A stretch of 64,000 nucleotides of DNA, taken from NCBI RefSeq assembly GCF_025791835.1, contig NZ_JAOXLP010000008.1, positions 62,001-126,000 on the forward strand, written 5' to 3'. Positions 47,407-55,688 of this stretch are shown here, one piece after another. Both the position numbers and the translations under genes were made by a program. The notes beneath the pieces were generated by a model that saw only the letters and a program-made list of their open reading frames with translations, did not search any database and was not told the DNA's origin. Origin of the DNA: Roseomonas xinghualingensis (GTDB lineage: Bacteria; Pseudomonadota; Alphaproteobacteria; Acetobacterales; Acetobacteraceae). Positions within the stretch are counted from its first letter, which is position 1. Every line of letters begins with the position of its first letter.

Positions 47407-48803
47407 TCGCCGATGGTCTCCTCCTCCTGGAAGCCGCCACTGGGCGGGGCTTCCATGGTGAGGCCGGGTTCGGCGGAGACGGTGCCGCCATACAGCGTAT
47501 CCGGCAGCCAGGTGACCATCTCCGGCACGAAATACATGACCACCATGGTGAACACGACGATGTAGATGAAGGGCATGACGCCGGCGAAGATGTCCTCCAG
47601 CCGCACATGCTTCGGCGCCACGCCTTTCAGATAGAAGGTCGCCATAGCGACGGGCGGAGAGAGGAAGGATGTCTGGAGGTTCATGGCGATCATTACCCCG
47701 AAGAACAGGGGGCTGACGCCGAAGTCATCCAGCAGCGGCAGAAAGATGGGGACGAAGATTACGATGATCTCCGTCCATTCCAGTGGCCAGCCCAGGACGA
47801 AGATGATGGCCTGGGCCAGGATCATGAAGGTGAAGCTGTTCAGCGGCAGGGACTTCACGAATTCCTCGACCACCGACTGCCCGCCGAGATAGCCAAAGAC
47901 CGAGGAAAAGATGTAGGAGCCCACGAAGAGCCAGCACACCATCGCCGAAGTGCGCGCGGTCAGATAAATGCTTTCCTTCAGCTTCGCCCAGGTGAAGGCG
48001 CGATAGATGATGGCGAGGATAACGGAACCCAGGCTGCCCATGGCCGCCGCCTCGCTGGGTGTTGCCAGCCCCAAGAGGATCGCGCCGAGCACTGAGGCGA
48101 TGAGCAGCGCCAACGGTACGAAGGAACTGACGAGGGCCCAGACCACCTGCAGGAAGGGGGCGTTGCGTTCCTCTGGCGGCAGGCGCGGCGCCACCTGGGG
48201 CTTCAGCATCGCCAGGATGATGACATAGAGCATGTAGCCGATGGCCAGCGTCACGCCAGGAATGAAGGCGGCTGCATAGAGCTGCACCACCGAGACGCCT
48301 GCCGTCGCGCCATAGAGGATCAGCATGATCGAGGGTGGGATCAGGATACCCAGGCACCCGCCCGCGCAGGTAACGCCTGCCGCCAGCCGCACGTCGTATC
48401 CCGCCTTCAGCATGGCCGGGAAAGCGAGCAGCCCCATTAGCGTCACCACCGCGCCGACGATGCCGGTGGCGGTGGCGAAGAGCGCGCATGTGGCCAGTGT
48501 TGCGACGGCGAGGCTGCCCGGGATGTTCCCTGATGCCAGCTGCAAGGATCGGAACAGCCGGTCGAGGATATTGGCCCGTTCGATCACATAGCCCATGAAG
48601 ACGAAGAGCGGCACGGAGATGAGCACGTCATTCGCCATCACGGCATAGGTGCGCTGCACCAGAAGGTCGAAGATACGCTCGCCCATGCCGAGATAGCCGA
48701 AGAACAACCCCATCGCCATCAATGTGAAGGCTATGGGAAAGCCCAGCAGGATGAAGAACAGGAACAGCCCGAGCATGGTCAGGCCGAGGGCGGGATCGCT
48801 CAT
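47403..48803 (-). CDS. TRAP transporter large permease (DctM type)
   Basis: 466 residues from ATG 48803; the open frame reaches 49049 but upstream residues are not family-like. Twelve or so hydrophobic helices, with VLISVPLFVFMGYVIERANILD, AGVTCAGGCLGILIPPSIMLILYG and LGLATPSEAAAMGSLG of the DctM family. Uses the sodium gradient to move an organic acid delivered by the DctP-like receptor encoded upstream. Its 3' end overlaps the hydratase-like gene. Confidence 0.93.
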   Translation of the reverse strand: MSDPALGLTMLGLFLFFILLGFPIAFTLMAMGLFFGYLGMGERIFDLLVQRTYAVMANDVLISVPLFVFMGYVIERANILDRLFRSLQLASGNIPGSLAVATLATCALFATATGIVGAVVTLMGLLAFPAMLKAGYDVRLAAGVTCAGGCLGILIPPSIMLILYGATAGVSVVQLYAAAFIPGVTLAIGYMLYVIILAMLKPQVAPRLPPEERNAPFLQVVWALVSSFVPLALLIASVLGAILLGLATPSEAAAMGSLGSVILAIIYRAFTWAKLKESIYLTARTSAMVCWLFVGSYIFSSVFGYLGGQSVVEEFVKSLPLNSFTFMILAQAIIFVLGWPLEWTEIIVIFVPIFLPLLDDFGVSPLFFGVMIAMNLQTSFLSPPVAMATFYLKGVAPKHVRLEDIFAGVMPFIYIVVFTMVVMYFVPEMVTWLPDTLYGGTVSAEPGLTMEAPPSGGFQEEETIGE

Positions 48804-48837
48804 CGTCAGGCTTTGTCTCGTGCTGCTTCGGATTTCG

Positions 48838-49512
48838 TTACCGGCCGTCCTGCTGGTCGCCCGCGCGTTCGCGTCGCACGGCTTCGGCAGGAGCTGCGGG
48901 TACGATGGCGGCGCCGCGGGCGAGGTCGGCCGCCAGCGCTTCTGCGCCTCGCGCCTCGGCCTGGGCGAGGATGATCTGGTCCAGTTCCTCCACATCGGAC
49001 AGGCGCTTCGGCCATGCGCCATCACGGATGCAGTGGATGCAACGCACAACCTCCACCATCCCCTGCAGAAGCAGCAGGAAGCCGACCAGCGGGATGAGGA
49101 ACTTGAATGGCCAGATCACGGGGCCCGTCGGGGAGAACATGGACCGCTCGTTCTGGCGGAAGCTCTCTTCGAAGAAGTGCCAGCCGGAGATCATGAAGGC
49201 GAAGATGCCGGGGAAGAAAAACAGGATGTAGAGAACGAGGTCGAGCCAGGCTTGCCGCCGTGGCGACAGCATGCGGTAGAGGAAGTCACCGCGCACATGC
49301 CCGTTGCGTGACAGGGCATAGGCGCCCGCCATCATGAACAGCGTGCCGTACAGCATGTAGCTGACGTCGTAGCCCCAGGTCGTCGGCGCGCGGAAAGCGT
49401 AGCGTACGACAACCTCGTAGGTAACGACGCCGGTGAGCGCCACGATGCACCAGGCGAAAACCTGGCCGACTGCGGTCGAGAGGCGGTCGATCCCCAGCAG
49501 GATTCGCTGCAT
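48838..49512 (-). CDS. TRAP transporter small permease (DctQ type)
   Basis: 224 residues from ATG 49512, with AAGGAG upstream. Four transmembrane helices, with FAWCIVALTGVVTYEVVVRYAFR and WGYDVSYMLYGTLFMMAGAYALS, the DctQ signature region. It ends in a long charged cytoplasmic tail (about 55 residues), longer than usual. Between it and the receptor gene lies a strong intercistronic hairpin. Confidence 0.9.
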   Translation of the reverse strand: MQRILLGIDRLSTAVGQVFAWCIVALTGVVTYEVVVRYAFRAPTTWGYDVSYMLYGTLFMMAGAYALSRNGHVRGDFLYRMLSPRRQAWLDLVLYILFFFPGIFAFMISGWHFFEESFRQNERSMFSPTGPVIWPFKFLIPLVGFLLLLQGMVEVVRCIHCIRDGAWPKRLSDVEELDQIILAQAEARGAEALAADLARGAAIVPAAPAEAVRRERAGDQQDGR

Positions 49513-49530
49513 GACGCTCCTTGTGTTTCC

Positions 49531-49567
49531 TGAGGACTGGCGGGGCGTACCCCGCCAGTGGTCCTCA
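49531..49567 (-). promoter_or_regulatory. Intercistronic stem-loop between receptor and small permease
   Basis: CTGGCGGGG (49537-49545) pairs with CCCCGCCAG (49550-49558) around CGTA; flanking TGAGGA (49531-49536) pairs with TCCTCA (49562-49567) after a 3-nt bulge. It includes the receptor stop codon. No T-run follows; it probably protects the upstream receptor mRNA or partially terminates. Confidence 0.6.
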
Positions 49568-50701
49568 GCGTCCGGCGAAGAAGTGGTTGTAGGACACCAC
49601 CTGGCTGGCCTCGTAGCGCAGGAAGAAGTTGCCCACGCGGCGGCACCATTCCCGCTGGCTGTCGCAGACCTTCTTGAAGAAAGGTCCGTTATGCGGGTTG
49701 GAATTATCCGCCTCGAGGCGATCGATGACCTTGTTCCAGGCGGCAAGCTGCGCATCCAGTACCGGCCGGGGCAGGGGGCGGGCCTGCACGCCCTGGCGCT
49801 GCGTCATCTCCAGCAGATCCTTGGAGTAGCGGTCCTGCAGCTTCCATGACATGTCGGCCGAGGCCGCTTCCGCCCCGTAGCGCAGGATGGCCTGCAACTC
49901 CTGAGGAAGTCCCTCGTATTTCTGCCGGTTGAACAGGATCTCGAAGCTCTCCACTCGCTGGTGGTAGCTCTGGATCATGTAGGCCTTGGCGACGTCGGGA
50001 AAGCCGAGCACGCGGTCCGAGGACGGGTTGTTGAACTCCGCCCCGTCGATCACGCCACGCTCCAGCGCCGGCACGATCTCGCCCCCGGGCAGGGAGACGA
50101 CGGCTGCGCCCATCTCCGCTAGTAGGTCGGCGGCTAAGCCCACGGTACGGTATTTCAGCCCACGGATCTGCTCCGGCCGCTCGATCGGCTGCTTGAACCA
50201 GCCAAAGGGCTGCGTCGGCATCGGCCCCGAGAGGAAGCCGATGGCGTTCACCTTCAGGACGTCGTGCAGCAGCTCCTTGTACAGGGCCTCGCCGCCGCCA
50301 TGGTAGAACCAGCCCAGCAGCTGGTTCGCATCGCCGAACCAGGGCGGGGTGGTGCCGAACAGGGAGAAGGCCTTGTTCTTGCCGAACCAATAGGCCGCAA
50401 CCCCGTGTCCTCCGTCGAGCGTGCCGGCATGCACCGCATCCAGCACCTGGAAGGCACCCACCACCGCGCCCGCCGCCAGCAGCTCCACCCGCAGCCGTCC
50501 GCCGGCCATGCGGTTCACCCGTTCCACATAATCCTGGGCGAACTCATGGAAGATGTCGCGCTGCGGCCAGGTGGACTGGAAGCGGAGCGTGGTGGTCTGT
50601 GCGCGGCTCACACTCGGCGTGGCGAGCACGGCAGTTCCGGTTGCGCCTACTGCCGCGGCGCGAAGCAGGCTCCGGCGGCCTGCCCTTGCTTTCTCGGACA
50701 T
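49565..50701 (-). CDS. TRAP transporter substrate-binding protein (DctP/TakP type)
   Basis: 378 residues from ATG 50701, with GAGG upstream. Signal ARAGRRSLLRAAAVGATGTAVLATPSVSRAQ has a twin-arginine look. Body matches receptors for 2-oxo acids and lactate-like ligands: TTLRFQSTWPQRDIFHEFAQDYVERV, YRTVGLAADLLAEMGAAVVSLPG, GVIDGAEFNNPSSDRVLGFPDVAK. The carboxylate arginine is probably in LKYRTVG. It heads the operon DctP-DctQ-DctM-hydratase. Confidence 0.92.
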   Translation of the reverse strand: MSEKARAGRRSLLRAAAVGATGTAVLATPSVSRAQTTTLRFQSTWPQRDIFHEFAQDYVERVNRMAGGRLRVELLAAGAVVGAFQVLDAVHAGTLDGGHGVAAYWFGKNKAFSLFGTTPPWFGDANQLLGWFYHGGGEALYKELLHDVLKVNAIGFLSGPMPTQPFGWFKQPIERPEQIRGLKYRTVGLAADLLAEMGAAVVSLPGGEIVPALERGVIDGAEFNNPSSDRVLGFPDVAKAYMIQSYHQRVESFEILFNRQKYEGLPQELQAILRYGAEAASADMSWKLQDRYSKDLLEMTQRQGVQARPLPRPVLDAQLAAWNKVIDRLEADNSNPHNGPFFKKVCDSQREWCRRVGNFFLRYEASQVVSYNHFFAGR

Positions 50702-50797
50702 GAAGCTTCCCTCGTGACGCGGCATCTGACGACCGCATTCACGAGGGAGCCTGCCTGAGATTCTAACGTGTCTGCAACAACTTTGTAGCCTGGGACG

Positions 50798-51571
50798 CTA
50801 TTTATCGACGAAGGCCTTCTCGATGACGTAGTGGCCGGCCTCGTGATGGCTGCCTTCCTTCATGCCGATCGCCTCAAGCCGCGCGCGCGTGTCTTCCAGC
50901 ATCTCGGGCGATCCGCAGAGCATCACGCGATCATGCTCCGGGGAAAGCGGCGGCAGGCCGAGATCGGCATAGATGCGGCCTGTATCCATCAACTCGGTGA
51001 TGCGGCCGCGGGTCTGGAATTCCTCACGCGTGACGCTTGGGTAGTAGATGAGCTTCCCGCGTACCATCTCGCCCAGGAACTCATGCTGGCCAAGCTCCTC
51101 GGTGATGTAGTCGCGATAGGCCAGCTCCTCTACCTCGCGCACCGTATGGGTGACGATGATCTTCTCGAACCGGTCATAGGCCTCGGGCTCGCGGATCAGG
51201 GACATGAAGGGCGCGAGGCCGGTGCCGGTGGAGAGGAACCACAGCCGCTTGCCCGGCAGAAGGTTGTCCAGCAGCAGCGTGCCCACGGGCTTGCGCCCGA
51301 TCAGCACCGTGTCGCCGATCTGGATGTTCTGCAGGCGGGAGGTGAGCGGGCCGTCCTGCACCTTGATGGACAGGAACTCCAGCGTGTCCTCCCAGGGCGG
51401 GGAGGCGACTGAATAGGCCCGCATCAGCGGCTTGCCGTCCACCATCAGTCCGATCATCGCGAACTGCCCGGCGGTGAAGCGGAAGCCCGGATCGCGCGTG
51501 CAGCGGAAGGAGAAGAGCCGGTCGGTCCAGTGGCGGACCTCCAGCACCGTCTCGGTGAGGAAGGCAGACAT
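50798..51571 (-). CDS. fpr: Ferredoxin (flavodoxin)-NADP+ reductase
   Basis: 257 residues from ATG 51571 (MSAFLTETVLEVRHW), the length and N-terminus of bacterial subclass I FPR; an ATG at 51601 would add ten residues. FAD domain motif RAYSVASPPW, GTGLAPFMSLI for the NADP domain, and a terminal VIEKAFVDK that stacks near FAD in this subclass. It moves electrons between NADPH and ferredoxin or flavodoxin, also supporting oxidative-stress defence. Confidence 0.95.
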   Translation of the reverse strand: MSAFLTETVLEVRHWTDRLFSFRCTRDPGFRFTAGQFAMIGLMVDGKPLMRAYSVASPPWEDTLEFLSIKVQDGPLTSRLQNIQIGDTVLIGRKPVGTLLLDNLLPGKRLWFLSTGTGLAPFMSLIREPEAYDRFEKIIVTHTVREVEELAYRDYITEELGQHEFLGEMVRGKLIYYPSVTREEFQTRGRITELMDTGRIYADLGLPPLSPEHDRVMLCGSPEMLEDTRARLEAIGMKEGSHHEAGHYVIEKAFVDK

Positions 51572-51706
51572 GGCGGGGCGTTTGGGATCGGCGGTCGGCA
51601 TGGCGGGACGGTATGGGGTGGGGGAGCCGCCAGTGCAATGCGGGATGGGAACACGCCGTTCCGGTTGCGCTTGAGCCTCTGCCCTGGCCCCGGCAGCATC
51701 CACGCC

Positions 51707-52429
51707 ATGCCCGATTCCGCGCCCAGCCAGCCTCCCCTCGGTCCCGAGGTCGATTCCACCCCGCGCCCGCTGCCCGCCCGCATTCCCCATCGCGGGGCGA
51801 GCGTGGATCTGGAGCCGCTGCATACGCGCCACGCCGCTGAACTGTGGCAGGCCTCCCAGGCCCCGGGGGCGGAACCCGGCTGGGCGTATCTGGGTTATGG
51901 CCCCTTCACGGATGAGGCGGCCATGCACCGCCATGCCGCAGGGTTCGCTGCCCAGCACGACCCCATCGCCTGGGCCGTCCGCCCGCACCGCACCGGCACC
52001 GCCGATGGCTGGCTGACCCTGATGGAGATTTCCCCGGCCGATGCCGCCATCGAGATCGGGCATATCTGGTTCTCGCCCCGGTTGCAGCGGACCCGCGCGG
52101 CGACCGAGGCCATGTTCCTGCTGATGCGCCATGCCATGGACGATCTCGGCTACCGCCGGCTGGTCTGGAAGTGCCATGCCATGAACCAGCCGTCCCGCAA
52201 TGCCGCCGCCCGGCTGGGCTTCCGCTACGAGGGCACCCTGCGCGCCATCAAGGTGATCAAGGGGCGGCTGCGGGACACGGCCCAGTTCTCCATTCTGGCC
52301 GATGAATGGCCGGCGCGGCGCGATGCCATCGCCGCCTGGCTGGACGATTCCAACTGGGATGCCGAAGGCCGCCCCCGCGCGCCGCTGGCCCGCGTGGTGG
52401 ATTCCCCGCTGCCCTGGATCGCGGGCTGA
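51707..52429 (+). CDS. RimJ/RimL-like GNAT acetyltransferase
   Basis: 240 residues from ATG 51707 (MPDSAPSQPPLGPEVD). Family features are IWFSPRLQRTRAATEAMFLL (acetyl-CoA loop), LVWKCHAMNQPSRNAAARLGF and RYEGTLRAIKVIKGRLRDTAQ, as in ribosomal-protein serine and related acetyltransferases. Substrate is unknown. Pro-rich N-terminus is probably disordered. It faces the fpr gene back to back across 135 bp. Confidence 0.88.
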   Translation: MPDSAPSQPPLGPEVDSTPRPLPARIPHRGASVDLEPLHTRHAAELWQASQAPGAEPGWAYLGYGPFTDEAAMHRHAAGFAAQHDPIAWAVRPHRTGTADGWLTLMEISPADAAIEIGHIWFSPRLQRTRAATEAMFLLMRHAMDDLGYRRLVWKCHAMNQPSRNAAARLGFRYEGTLRAIKVIKGRLRDTAQFSILADEWPARRDAIAAWLDDSNWDAEGRPRAPLARVVDSPLPWIAG

Positions 52430-52535
52430 CACGGAATTCCTCCGCGCCCGTTGGCCTGTCCAGGCCGGGGGTGAGTGGACATCGCCTCCGGCCGGCCGCA
52501 CCATCCCGTGCCGGAACGTTTGGGGACCAGCGGAA

Positions 52536-53726
52536 ATGACGGATGCGGATCGGAAGAGCGGTTTCATGCCCGGCCCCCGGGCCGAGGCAACCCATGCGGC
52601 CGAAGGGCCGCTAGCCGGTCTCTCCTTCGCGGCCAAGGACCTCTACGACGTAGCGGGCTACCCCACGACCTATGGCAACCCGGATTGGGGGCGCACCCAT
52701 CCGGTGCCGCCCTCCACCTCTCCGGCGGTGCTCGCGCTGCTCGAGGCCGGGGCGCGCTTTGCCGGCAAGACCAAGACGGTGGAGCTGGCCTTCGGCCTGA
52801 CCGGCGAGAATATCTGGTACGGCACGCCGGTGAACCCGGCGGCTCCGGATCGCTTCCCGGGCGGCTCCTCCTGCGGCTCCGCCTCGGTGGTGGCGAGCGG
52901 GGAGGTGGATTTCGCCCTCGGCTCCGATACCGGCGGATCGGTGCGGATTCCGGCCTCCTATTGCGGCATCTACGGCATCCGGCCCTCCTGGGCGGCGGTC
53001 TCGCTGGTGGGCGCGCGGGGCCTAGCGCCATCCTACGACACGGCTGGCTGGTTCGCCTCCCGCGCCTCGGTCCTGCGCCGGGCGGGAGAGGTGCTGCTGC
53101 CGGCTGGCGGCGATGCGCCGCTCGGCCCGCTGCTGCGCGTGGGAGAGGCCTGGATGAATGCCCAGCCTGCCATCGCCGCCGCGCTGAAGCCTGGGCTGGA
53201 GGCCGCCGAATCGCTGCTGGGGCCATCCCTCCAGATCTTCGCCGTGCCTGAGACGCTGGATGTCCTCTATGAGCATTTCCGCTGCGTCCAGGCCGAGGAG
53301 GCCTGGGCGACGCTGGGCGACTGGATCGCGGCCACAGGCCCGAAATTCGGCCCCGGCGTGGGTGAGCGTTTCGCCATGGCGCGGGACCTGCCCACGGAGA
53401 AGGCTGCGGCGGGCCGTGCCTTCCGGCGGGTCTTCCGCCAGCGGCTCCTCGGGTTGTTGGGCAGTGGTGCCGTTTTTGTGTATCCGACCTCCCCGGTTGT
53501 GGCACCGAAGCTGGATGCCTCGCCGGCCGAGCAGCAATCGGTGCGCGAGGCGACGCTCAGCGTCACCTCCATTGCCGGCATGGGCGGCCTCTGCGAGGTC
53601 TCGATCCCGGCAGCGAAGGTGGATGGGGCGCCAGTGGGTCTCTCCCTGGTGGCCGCCCCGGGGCGTGACCGGGCCTTGCTGGCCCTGGCGGAACGCGTGG
53701 CGGAACGTCTGGAGCTTCCGGTCTGA
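52536..53726 (+). CDS. Amidase signature-family hydrolase
   Basis: 396 residues from ATG 52536. Catalytic Ser-cis-Ser-Lys triad: K34 in SFAAKDLYDV, S111 in GGSSCGSAS and S135 in GSDTGGSVRIPAS. The second half has VYPTSPVVAPK and SIAGMGGLCEVSIPA. It is somewhat short for the family (often 460-500), and the closest named kind is AtzF/allophanate or indole-acetamide amidase. Substrate unknown. Its start lies 106 bp after an acetyltransferase gene. Confidence 0.9.
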   Translation: MTDADRKSGFMPGPRAEATHAAEGPLAGLSFAAKDLYDVAGYPTTYGNPDWGRTHPVPPSTSPAVLALLEAGARFAGKTKTVELAFGLTGENIWYGTPVNPAAPDRFPGGSSCGSASVVASGEVDFALGSDTGGSVRIPASYCGIYGIRPSWAAVSLVGARGLAPSYDTAGWFASRASVLRRAGEVLLPAGGDAPLGPLLRVGEAWMNAQPAIAAALKPGLEAAESLLGPSLQIFAVPETLDVLYEHFRCVQAEEAWATLGDWIAATGPKFGPGVGERFAMARDLPTEKAAAGRAFRRVFRQRLLGLLGSGAVFVYPTSPVVAPKLDASPAEQQSVREATLSVTSIAGMGGLCEVSIPAAKVDGAPVGLSLVAAPGRDRALLALAERVAERLELPV

Positions 53727-53790
53727 CGGACTGCAGGATTTCACGCGGCGGGTGATTTCCCACCCCCGCGTTCTGTTCTAGGCATTCTCC

Positions 53791-54309
53791 ATGCCGATCC
53801 GCGACGCCACGCCTGCCGACGCCTCCGCCATCGCGGAGATCTATGCCCACCACGTCCTGCACGGCACCGGCACCTTCGAGGAGGAGCCGCCCCCGGCGGA
53901 GGAGTTGGCGGCGCGTATCGCCCGCGTCCAGAACGCTGGCCATGCCTGGCTGGTGGTGGAGGAGGCGGGGGGGATCCTCGGCTACGGCTATTTCAACAAC
54001 TTCCACCCCCGTTCGGCCTATCGCCACACGGCCGAGGATTCGATCTATGTCAGGGACGATGTGCGCGGGCAGGGCGTGGGCAAGGCGCTGGTGGCGGAGT
54101 TGCTGCTGCGCGCCGAGGCCGCTGGTTTCCGCCAGATGATCGCCGTGATCGGCGACTCGGAGAATGTCGGATCGATCGGCCTGCATCTGTCGCTTGGCTT
54201 CCGGCAGGCCGGGCTGCTGAAGGCCGTGGGGCGGAAGTTCGGGCGCTGGGTGGATGTGATCTACATGCAGAAGGCGCTGGGCGAGGGGGATCGCTCCGCC
54301 GCGGCCTGA
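53791..54309 (+). CDS. PAT-like GNAT N-acetyltransferase (second copy)
   Basis: 172 residues. Same family as 41637-42173: IRDATPADASAIAEIYAHHVLHG, YGYFNNFHPRSAYRHTAEDSI, DVRGQGVGKALVAELLL, and IAVIGDSENVGSIGLH. The two share an overall pattern and have IGDS-type C-terminal strands. Its stop and that of the leftward gene form the palindrome TGATCA, with no gap. Confidence 0.9.
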   Translation: MPIRDATPADASAIAEIYAHHVLHGTGTFEEEPPPAEELAARIARVQNAGHAWLVVEEAGGILGYGYFNNFHPRSAYRHTAEDSIYVRDDVRGQGVGKALVAELLLRAEAAGFRQMIAVIGDSENVGSIGLHLSLGFRQAGLLKAVGRKFGRWVDVIYMQKALGEGDRSAAA

Positions 54310-54684
54310 TCAGGCCTCCGGACGGTAGCGGCTGGCCGTCACGGCGTCGTCCCGCAGCGCGCTGGCCAGGGCCTGCCGCGCGGGCTCGTCCGGGAGAAGG
54401 GCCACCACCCGGTCGAACCATTTCGTCTGCCCTTTCACCCGCGCCAGGAAAAGCCGGTCCAACGCCTGGGCCATGGGTGGGCGCCCGGCGCAGCAGGCGC
54501 AGGCGGCGGGATGGGCGGAAGGCTCCGCCCCCAACTCGGCCAGGGCCACCACGCCCAGGGGCAGGGAAGGGGGGGGCTGTTCGGCCAGCAGGGCTGCGCC
54601 CGGCCGCGCCGCGAGGGAAGCGGCCAGCTCCGCCTGATCCGCCACCACCGAAACGGGAATGCGGCCATCGGCGAAGACGGGCAT
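54310..54684 (-). CDS. Small CxCC protein, possibly a COG0523-derived metal-binding fragment
   Basis: 124 residues from ATG 54684, with AAGGAG 11 nt upstream. It has a CACC cluster (C62, C64, C65) followed by a helix ALDRLFLARVKGQTKWFDRV and an ending RDDAVTASRYR. This order (VVALAEL, CxCC, helix, FDRVV, ...ARYR) is like COG0523/CobW metallochaperones between their second strand and the switch region, but the Walker A loop (GxxxGKT) is absent, so it cannot bind GTP by that fold. It is divergent from the ArsR-MetH operon, which suggests a metal role near methionine or B12 metabolism. Family assignment is my inference. Confidence 0.6.
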   Translation of the reverse strand: MPVFADGRIPVSVVADQAELAASLAARPGAALLAEQPPPSLPLGVVALAELGAEPSAHPAACACCAGRPPMAQALDRLFLARVKGQTKWFDRVVALLPDEPARQALASALRDDAVTASRYRPEA

Positions 54685-54707
54685 GGCGGGGCAGCTCCTT
54701 TCCGATA

Positions 54708-54729
54708 GACATAAAGATATCGTTATGTC
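54708..54729. promoter_or_regulatory. 22-bp palindrome, probable ArsR/SahR-type operator
   Basis: GACATAA (54708-54714) and TTATGTC (54723-54729) are perfect arms; the full 22-mer matches its own reverse complement at all but one mirrored pair, and its centre is GATATC. It lies in the middle of the 57-bp gap between the leftward CxCC gene and the rightward ArsR-methyltransferase gene, 13 bp from the latter. Length and symmetry fit a dimeric ArsR regulator. Confidence 0.75.
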
Positions 54730-54741
54730 ATTTGCAAGGCC

Positions 54742-55674
54742 ATGGACGAAACCCTGGCCCAGCTCCGTGCCGCCGCCGAGCCGACGAGGCTGCGCCTGCT
54801 CGCGCTCTGCGCGCGGGGGGCGCTCTGCGTCACCGATCTCTGCGCCGCTCTGGGCCAGTCCCAGCCGCGCCTCTCGCGCCATCTGAAGCTGTTGGTGGAG
54901 GCGGGGCTGCTGGAGCGGATGCCGGAAGGCTCCAATGTCTATTTCTCCCTCGCCGCCCGGGCCGATCTGGCGCGCGCCATCCTGGCGCGGCTGCCGGAGG
55001 ATGACCCCCTGCTCGCCGCGGATCGGCGCCTCGCAGCGAGGCTGGGGGCGGAGCGGGTGCGCGCGGCCTCGGAAGCCTTCCGCAGCGCCGGGGCGGATTG
55101 GGACGAGATGCGGGCCCTTGGCCTGCCGGCCGCTGCCATAGAGGCTGCCGTGCTGGCCGCCCTGCCGGCGCGCATCGGAAGGCTGCTGGATATCGGTGCC
55201 GGTACGGGCCAGTTGCTGGAGCTGGTGGCAGATCGCTGCGATTCCGCCCTCGGCGTGGATGCCAGCCGCGACATGCTGGCCCTGGCGCGCGGCCGCCTGG
55301 CCGAGCGTGGCCTCGCTCCCCGCTGCGCCGTCCGCCAGGCCGACATGTACCGGCTGCCCTTCCCGGATGGTGAGTTCGACGCCGTGACGCTGCAGATGGT
55401 GCTGCATTACGCCGAGGACCCCGCCGCCGCCCTGGCCGAGGCCGCGCGCGTGCTCTCGCCGGATGGTGTGCTGCTGGTGGTCGATCTCGCCGCGCATGAC
55501 CGCGCCGATCTCATGGAACGCCATGCCCATCGCTGGCCCGGCTTCGACGATGCCCAGATGGCCGGCTGGCTCGGCGAGGCCGGTTGTTCCCTGCGCGCGC
55601 CCGTGGAAGTCCCCGGCCCCCTGAATGTCCGCCTGTGGTCAGCCCATCACGCGACCGCCGTGCAGCCTGCCTGA
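54742..55674 (+). CDS. ArsR-family regulator fused to a SAM-methyltransferase domain
   Basis: 310 residues. Residues 1-90 form a winged helix (RAAAEPTRLRLLALCARGA, LGQSQPRLSRHLKLLVEAGLL); there is no cluster of cysteines like the arsenic- or cadmium-sensing loops. Residues about 140-300 are a class I methyltransferase with LLDIGAGTGQLLEL and a PFPDGEFDAV loop. This architecture is found next to methionine-cycle genes in alphaproteobacteria, where ArsR proteins called SahR respond to S-adenosylhomocysteine; the methyltransferase fold would be the sensor. It leads the metH operon, so it probably autoregulates through the palindrome upstream. Confidence 0.85.
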   Translation: MDETLAQLRAAAEPTRLRLLALCARGALCVTDLCAALGQSQPRLSRHLKLLVEAGLLERMPEGSNVYFSLAARADLARAILARLPEDDPLLAADRRLAARLGAERVRAASEAFRSAGADWDEMRALGLPAAAIEAAVLAALPARIGRLLDIGAGTGQLLELVADRCDSALGVDASRDMLALARGRLAERGLAPRCAVRQADMYRLPFPDGEFDAVTLQMVLHYAEDPAAALAEAARVLSPDGVLLVVDLAAHDRADLMERHAHRWPGFDDAQMAGWLGEAGCSLRAPVEVPGPLNVRLWSAHHATAVQPA

Positions 55675-55688
55675 GAAGAGTGAAGATC

